From: Sphingomonas sp. SORGH_AS_0950
Lineage (GTDB): Bacteria; Pseudomonadota; Alphaproteobacteria; Sphingomonadales; Sphingomonadaceae
Length of the DNA: 64,000 nt
Assembly (NCBI RefSeq): GCF_030818415.1
Contig: NZ_JAUTAE010000001.1
Span: forward strand, 2,506,001 to 2,570,000
Reading direction: 5' to 3'
Below the pieces are notes generated by a model. The model ran no database searches. It was not told the origin of the DNA and saw nothing but the letters and a program-made list of their open reading frames with translations. The position numbers were made by a program, and so were the translations under genes. Position 1 is the first letter of the stretch. Each line of letters opens with the position of its first letter. This document shows positions 61,415 to 64,000 of this stretch, in pieces.

Positions 61415-61912
61415 TCAGCCCTTGCGACCGGCCTCGAACAGGAACCAGGCGCGTTCCTCGGCCTGGTCGGTCCATTCGTCGACGATGCCGCTGGTGGCAT
61501 TGTCCTTGGCCTCCTCGGCGGCGTCCTTGACGGTGCGGAACCGCTCGACCAGCTTCAGATTGTCGTCGCGCAGCTCGACCAGCATGTCGGCGGCCGACAC
61601 GAATTCGCGGTCATTGTCGACGATGGTCTGGCGCCGCGCGATATCGCCGATCGACCGCAGCGTCACATTGCCGGTCTTGCGCACCCGCTCGGCAATCGCG
61701 TCGGTCACGCCCAGGATCTGCGTCGCCTGGTCGTCGAGCATCAGGTGATAGTCGCGGAAATGCGGGCCCGAGACGTGCCAGTGGAAATTCTTGGTCTTCA
61801 GGTACAGCGCATAGCAGTCCGCCAGGGCGCCGTTGAGTGCGTCGGCGACGCTGGCGGTCGCGTTGCGGCTGAGGTCGGTCGGCGTATCGAGCGCCGGATT
61901 GATATCGGACAT
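61415..61912 (-). CDS. dps: Dps-family DNA-binding ferritin
   Basis: 165-residue mini-ferritin forming a 12-mer that stores iron and protects DNA. The ferroxidase His-Asp-Glu segment is FHWHVSGPHFRDYHLMLDDQA, and VTDAIAERVRKTGNVTLRSIGDIARRQ is family-typical. The N-terminus is short and not Lys-rich, so DNA binding may be weak. Convergent with a Crp/Fnr gene. Ends with a C-terminal helix EWTDQAEERAWFLFEAGRKG. Confidence 0.95.
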   Translation of the reverse strand: MSDINPALDTPTDLSRNATASVADALNGALADCYALYLKTKNFHWHVSGPHFRDYHLMLDDQATQILGVTDAIAERVRKTGNVTLRSIGDIARRQTIVDNDREFVSAADMLVELRDDNLKLVERFRTVKDAAEEAKDNATSGIVDEWTDQAEERAWFLFEAGRKG

Positions 61913-62023
61913 GACATGCTCCCGCTATCTGTCGTTGCTGTCTGGATCGTTGCGTAAACGATCCGATGGCGCAAATGCTCCCCGCCTGTCCATGTACAAA
62001 GACCGTGCAGTCTGATCGATCCC

Positions 62024-62587
62024 CTAGATCAGTCCCCGGATCGACAGGGCGATGGTGATTCCGGCCAGGATCATCGCGCAACCGACGCCGATCCGTATCG
62101 CCCGTAGCGGCAGGCGGCGCCATTCCCGCTCGCCGAGCAGCAGCGCGGGCAGGATCGCCCCCGCAAGGCCCAGCATCGCGCCGGGCAATGCGGCCCAGGG
62201 CAGGGGCGACCGCGCCGCCGCCGCCGCGATGACCAGCGTCGTCGAATCGGAAAGCTGGATCGCGCCGCTGCCGATCACCGCCGCGACCAGCGGGCTCCAG
62301 CGCGGCGGCATGGTGCGCGGCGCGCTCATCCGCCCGAACAGCCCGATCCCCAGGACGAGCAGCGCCAGCGCCAGCAACAAGCTGCGGGTGTCGGGTGTCA
62401 CCTCGGGTGCCAGCGTCCGGCCGAACGCGATCGCCAGGCTCGCCATGACCGCCTGGACCAGCATCGCGCCCAGAACGACCCGGCCGGGCTGTCGGCTATG
62501 CTCGGCCAGATGGACCACGAAGCCGCTCCATCGCCCCGCCGCCTGTGCGCCCAGCACCGCGACCAGCACGATCATCAGCGCATCCAT
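62024..62587 (-). CDS. TMEM165/GDT1-like membrane protein (degenerate)
   Basis: 187-residue protein with about five or six membrane helices in two repeats (1-85 and 100-187). The layout matches GDT1/UPF0016 cation transporters, but the E-x-G-D-K/R-[TS] motif is not intact in either half (LVAVLGAQAAGRW and GSGAIQLSDSTTLV). It may therefore have lost Mn/Ca transport or be a relative. Two bp upstream of the other unknown gene on the same strand. Confidence 0.6.
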   Translation of the reverse strand: MDALMIVLVAVLGAQAAGRWSGFVVHLAEHSRQPGRVVLGAMLVQAVMASLAIAFGRTLAPEVTPDTRSLLLALALLVLGIGLFGRMSAPRTMPPRWSPLVAAVIGSGAIQLSDSTTLVIAAAAARSPLPWAALPGAMLGLAGAILPALLLGEREWRRLPLRAIRIGVGCAMILAGITIALSIRGLI

Positions 62588-62926
62588 TCAGCCCGCCAGC
62601 CGCGCCGAACAGACCGTGGCGAAGTGATTCGCCGTCTCCAAATCCTGCCGCTCGCTCGCCACCGCGTCGGTCAGCATGGTCAGCCAGCCATGCACGGTCG
62701 CCGTGCCGCCGCTGCGCGACAGGGCGCGGTCGATGAAATGGGTGACGGTGACCGCCGGGGCCAGGCCATGGGCATGGGCGATTCGGCGAATCGCCTCGAC
62801 GCCCCCCGCCAGATCCGCGACGGGGGCATAGGGCGCTCGGACGTCGAGCGCGGCGATGCGCGCCCAGAGCTGATCGCGAATCGCGCCGTCCATGCCCTTG
62901 TCGCCGGGCGAATCGCCTGTACCCAT
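62588..62926 (-). CDS. Hypothetical protein, all-helical
   Basis: 112-residue soluble protein from ATG 62926 (MGTGDSPGDKGMDGAIRDQLWARIAALDV). Visible features: YAPVADLAGGVEAIRRIAHAHGLAPAVTVTHFIDRALSRSGGTATVHGWLTMLTDAVAS, likely four helices. I do not recognise the family. Its stop abuts the start of the GDT1-like gene, so they are probably translated together. Confidence 0.6.
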   Translation of the reverse strand: MGTGDSPGDKGMDGAIRDQLWARIAALDVRAPYAPVADLAGGVEAIRRIAHAHGLAPAVTVTHFIDRALSRSGGTATVHGWLTMLTDAVASERQDLETANHFATVCSARLAG

Positions 62927-63129
62927 GGCCTTGCGCCTGTTCCTTCCACCCGTCCCTGTCCGGCGGCCCGCCGGGATCGGGGGGTGTAAGCATAGTCGCG
63001 GGCGCGTAAAGAGGGGCTTAAATGGCCCGCAATACTTGACTCGGGCGGGCCCATGGGCCATGGGCGGCGCTTATATAGCGGCGGCTCCGGCTGCCGCTTT
63101 CGCTTTTTCACGCATACAGGAACCAGGTC

Positions 63130-63297
63130 ATGGCCAAGCCGACCACCGTCAAGATCAAGCTCGTCAGCTCGGCTGATACCGGCTTCTTTTACGTCACGAA
63201 GAAGAACCCGCGCACCAAGACCGAGAAGCTGAGCTTCAACAAGTACGACCCGGTCGTGCGCAAGCATGTCGAGTTCAAGGAAGCCAAGATCAAGTAA
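63130..63297 (+). CDS. rpmG: Ribosomal protein bL33
   Basis: 55-residue large-subunit protein: [20 protein letters not shown], then [21 protein letters not shown] and [14 protein letters not shown]. Cysteine-free form. Too short to be obvious in an ORF scan, but the sequence is unmistakable. Monocistronic, followed by a strong terminator. Confidence 0.97.
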   Translation: MAKPTTVKIKLVSSADTGFFYVTKKNPRTKTEKLSFNKYDPVVRKHVEFKEAKIK

Positions 63298-63348
63298 TTT
63301 GCGGGCGGCGACCCCCAGGGTCGCCCCGTAATGGCTTGAAGGCGTGAA

Positions 63349-63378
63349 GCCGCCGTCCTGATGGACGCGCGGCTTTTT
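63349..63378 (+). terminator. Rho-independent terminator of rpmG
   Basis: GCCGCCGTCC-TGAT-GGACGCGCGGC followed by TTTTT, about 50 bp after the rpmG stop. A second hairpin, GGCGACCC-CCA-GGGTCGCC, lies between. Confidence 0.85.
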
Positions 63379-63392
63379 GTCGTTGGCATGAC

Positions 63393-63572
63393 GCTCCCCC
63401 TCCCGCAGGCGAGTTTCAGGTCGGTCATGCCCCCGGCATGACCTAAACGATGCGGGGCATCGTTTACCTGAAACTGGGCTGGGGGGAGGGCAGGGAGTCT
63501 CACCGAGACCAGTGCCTAGAACCGTTCCCTCCCCCCGACCCCCTCCCGCCTGCGGGAGGGGGAGTGGTCTTT
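63393..63572. repeat. CCCTCCCGC...GCGGGAGGG repeat with an internal 64-bp insert
   Basis: A copy of the family at 12690, including GGGAGTCTCACCGAGACCA and the end CCCTCCCGCCTGCGGGAGGG. Between the first half-hairpin and the G-rich arm it carries 63412-63475, which forms perfect nested palindromes (described as a finding). Located between rpmG and the LysR gene, convergent. Confidence 0.85.
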
Positions 63573-64000
63573 ACGCCGCTTCGGGATACAGCGTGCGGAT
63601 CAGCCAGTCGTGGAACAGCCGCACCGACTTCTGCTGGAGCGCGCGGGGGCGGCAGACGAACCAGTGGCTGTACGGGCTGTCCACCTCGATATCGAACAGC
63701 CGGACGAGGCGCGGGTCCTGCGCATGTTCGAAATGGCTGGCATGCATGAAGGCGATGCCCAGCCCCTGCGCCGCCGCCTCCAGCATCAGCCCGCCCGAAT
63801 CGAAATAGTCGATCGCCTTGGGCTTGATGTTGGTCAGCCCCGCCACCTGGCACCAGGCGGTGAAGGCATCCGGCATTTCGCGGTGGAGCAGCGCGGTCAT
63901 GCCGTTCATCTGCGACGGGCGGACCAGCGGGTTGGAGCCTTCGATCAGCCGCTTCGACCCGATGACATAGACCTTGTTGCGATCCAGCCGCTTGGCATAG
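63571..64000 (-). CDS. LysR-family transcriptional regulator (partial, C-terminal part)
   Basis: The visible 143 codons form the effector-binding domain: YVIGSKRLIEGSNPLVRPSQ, FTAWCQVAGLTNIKPKAIDYFDSGGLMLEAAAQGLGIAFMHASHFEHAQDPRLVRLF, SHWFVCRPRALQQKSVRLFHDWLIRTLYPEAA. This resembles the GcvA group. The N-terminal HTH lies beyond base 64000, with the frame open to the edge. Target genes unknown. Confidence 0.88.
   Translation of the reverse strand, partial: YAKRLDRNKVYVIGSKRLIEGSNPLVRPSQMNGMTALLHREMPDAFTAWCQVAGLTNIKPKAIDYFDSGGLMLEAAAQGLGIAFMHASHFEHAQDPRLVRLFDIEVDSPYSHWFVCRPRALQQKSVRLFHDWLIRTLYPEAA

Noticed and set aside
63036..63077. TTGACT and TATATA before rpmG as a promoter
   Set aside because: The spacing (about 30 bp) is far too long for a sigma-70 pair.
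12690..63572. CRISPR array from repeated palindromes
   Set aside because: Copies are dispersed, not tandem with regular spacers, and no cas gene is present.

Overview
The window is chromosomal DNA from a high-GC alphaproteobacterium, most probably Sphingomonas or a close sphingomonad. The evidence is the gene content and order: class I lysyl-tRNA synthetase, MmcB, a CBP3-type cytochrome bc1 chaperone, DUF1491, DUF3576 and DUF6489 proteins, an ImuA-ImuB-DnaE2 mutasome, and the alphaproteobacterial origin-proximal order (ppsR | hemE, rho, mnmE-mnmG-rsmG-parA-parB, holA-lptE-leuS). Dense coding, four-base ATGA overlaps and many palindromic intergenic repeats fit that group. I ran no database searches; all family names come from recognising motifs and whole-protein character.

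Layout. 1-3.9 kb is a plant-polysaccharide locus: a GH43 enzyme (cut by the window edge) and a secreted GH51 arabinofuranosidase, divergent from a secreted GH30 endo-galactanase-like enzyme, together suited to arabinogalactan side chains. 4-10.9 kb is almost all minus strand: SOS-type mmcB with a LexA box, a cell-wall hydrolase, DUF1491, a thioesterase, ptsN, long hpf, then the tight operon ppsR-maf-aroE-coaE-dnaQ. The 300-bp gap between divergent ppsR and hemE (10.87-11.18 kb) has DnaA boxes, an AT-rich tract and eleven GANTC (CcrM) sites. It occupies the same position as the Caulobacter origin and is my best candidate for oriC. 11.2-19.6 kb has hemE-hemJ, rho, bamE, the bc1 chaperone, DUF177, sixA and a DinG/XPD-type helicase. 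19.9-28.1 kb has lysS, a dienelactone hydrolase and the mnmE-mnmG-rsmG-parA-parB chromosome-segregation cluster with three parS sites.

28.2-43.3 kb is general housekeeping: holA, lptE, leuS, a PLP-homeostasis protein, ribA, xth, lolA, an OprB porin, msrB, a DsbA-like protein, an SDR, a GNAT and tRNA-Gly(GCC). 43.4-49.2 kb is the SOS mutasome imuA-imuB-dnaE2, preceded by a LexA box. 49.2-64 kb has clpS, a renalase-like flavoprotein, katG with a DCC protein, two related Crp/Fnr regulators, murA, a membrane LytTR regulator, an IS481-family element with a broken transposase next to an ATP-dependent DNA ligase gene, dps, rpmG and part of a LysR regulator.

Non-coding structure is the most unusual aspect. 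At least five families of short palindromic repeats sit mostly at convergent gene ends. One shows compensatory base-pair changes between copies, one appears to have landed in the IS481 transposase, and one carries a 64-bp insert that can fold as a perfect three-way junction. I found no CRISPR array, prophage, toxin-antitoxin pair or recognisable defence island.
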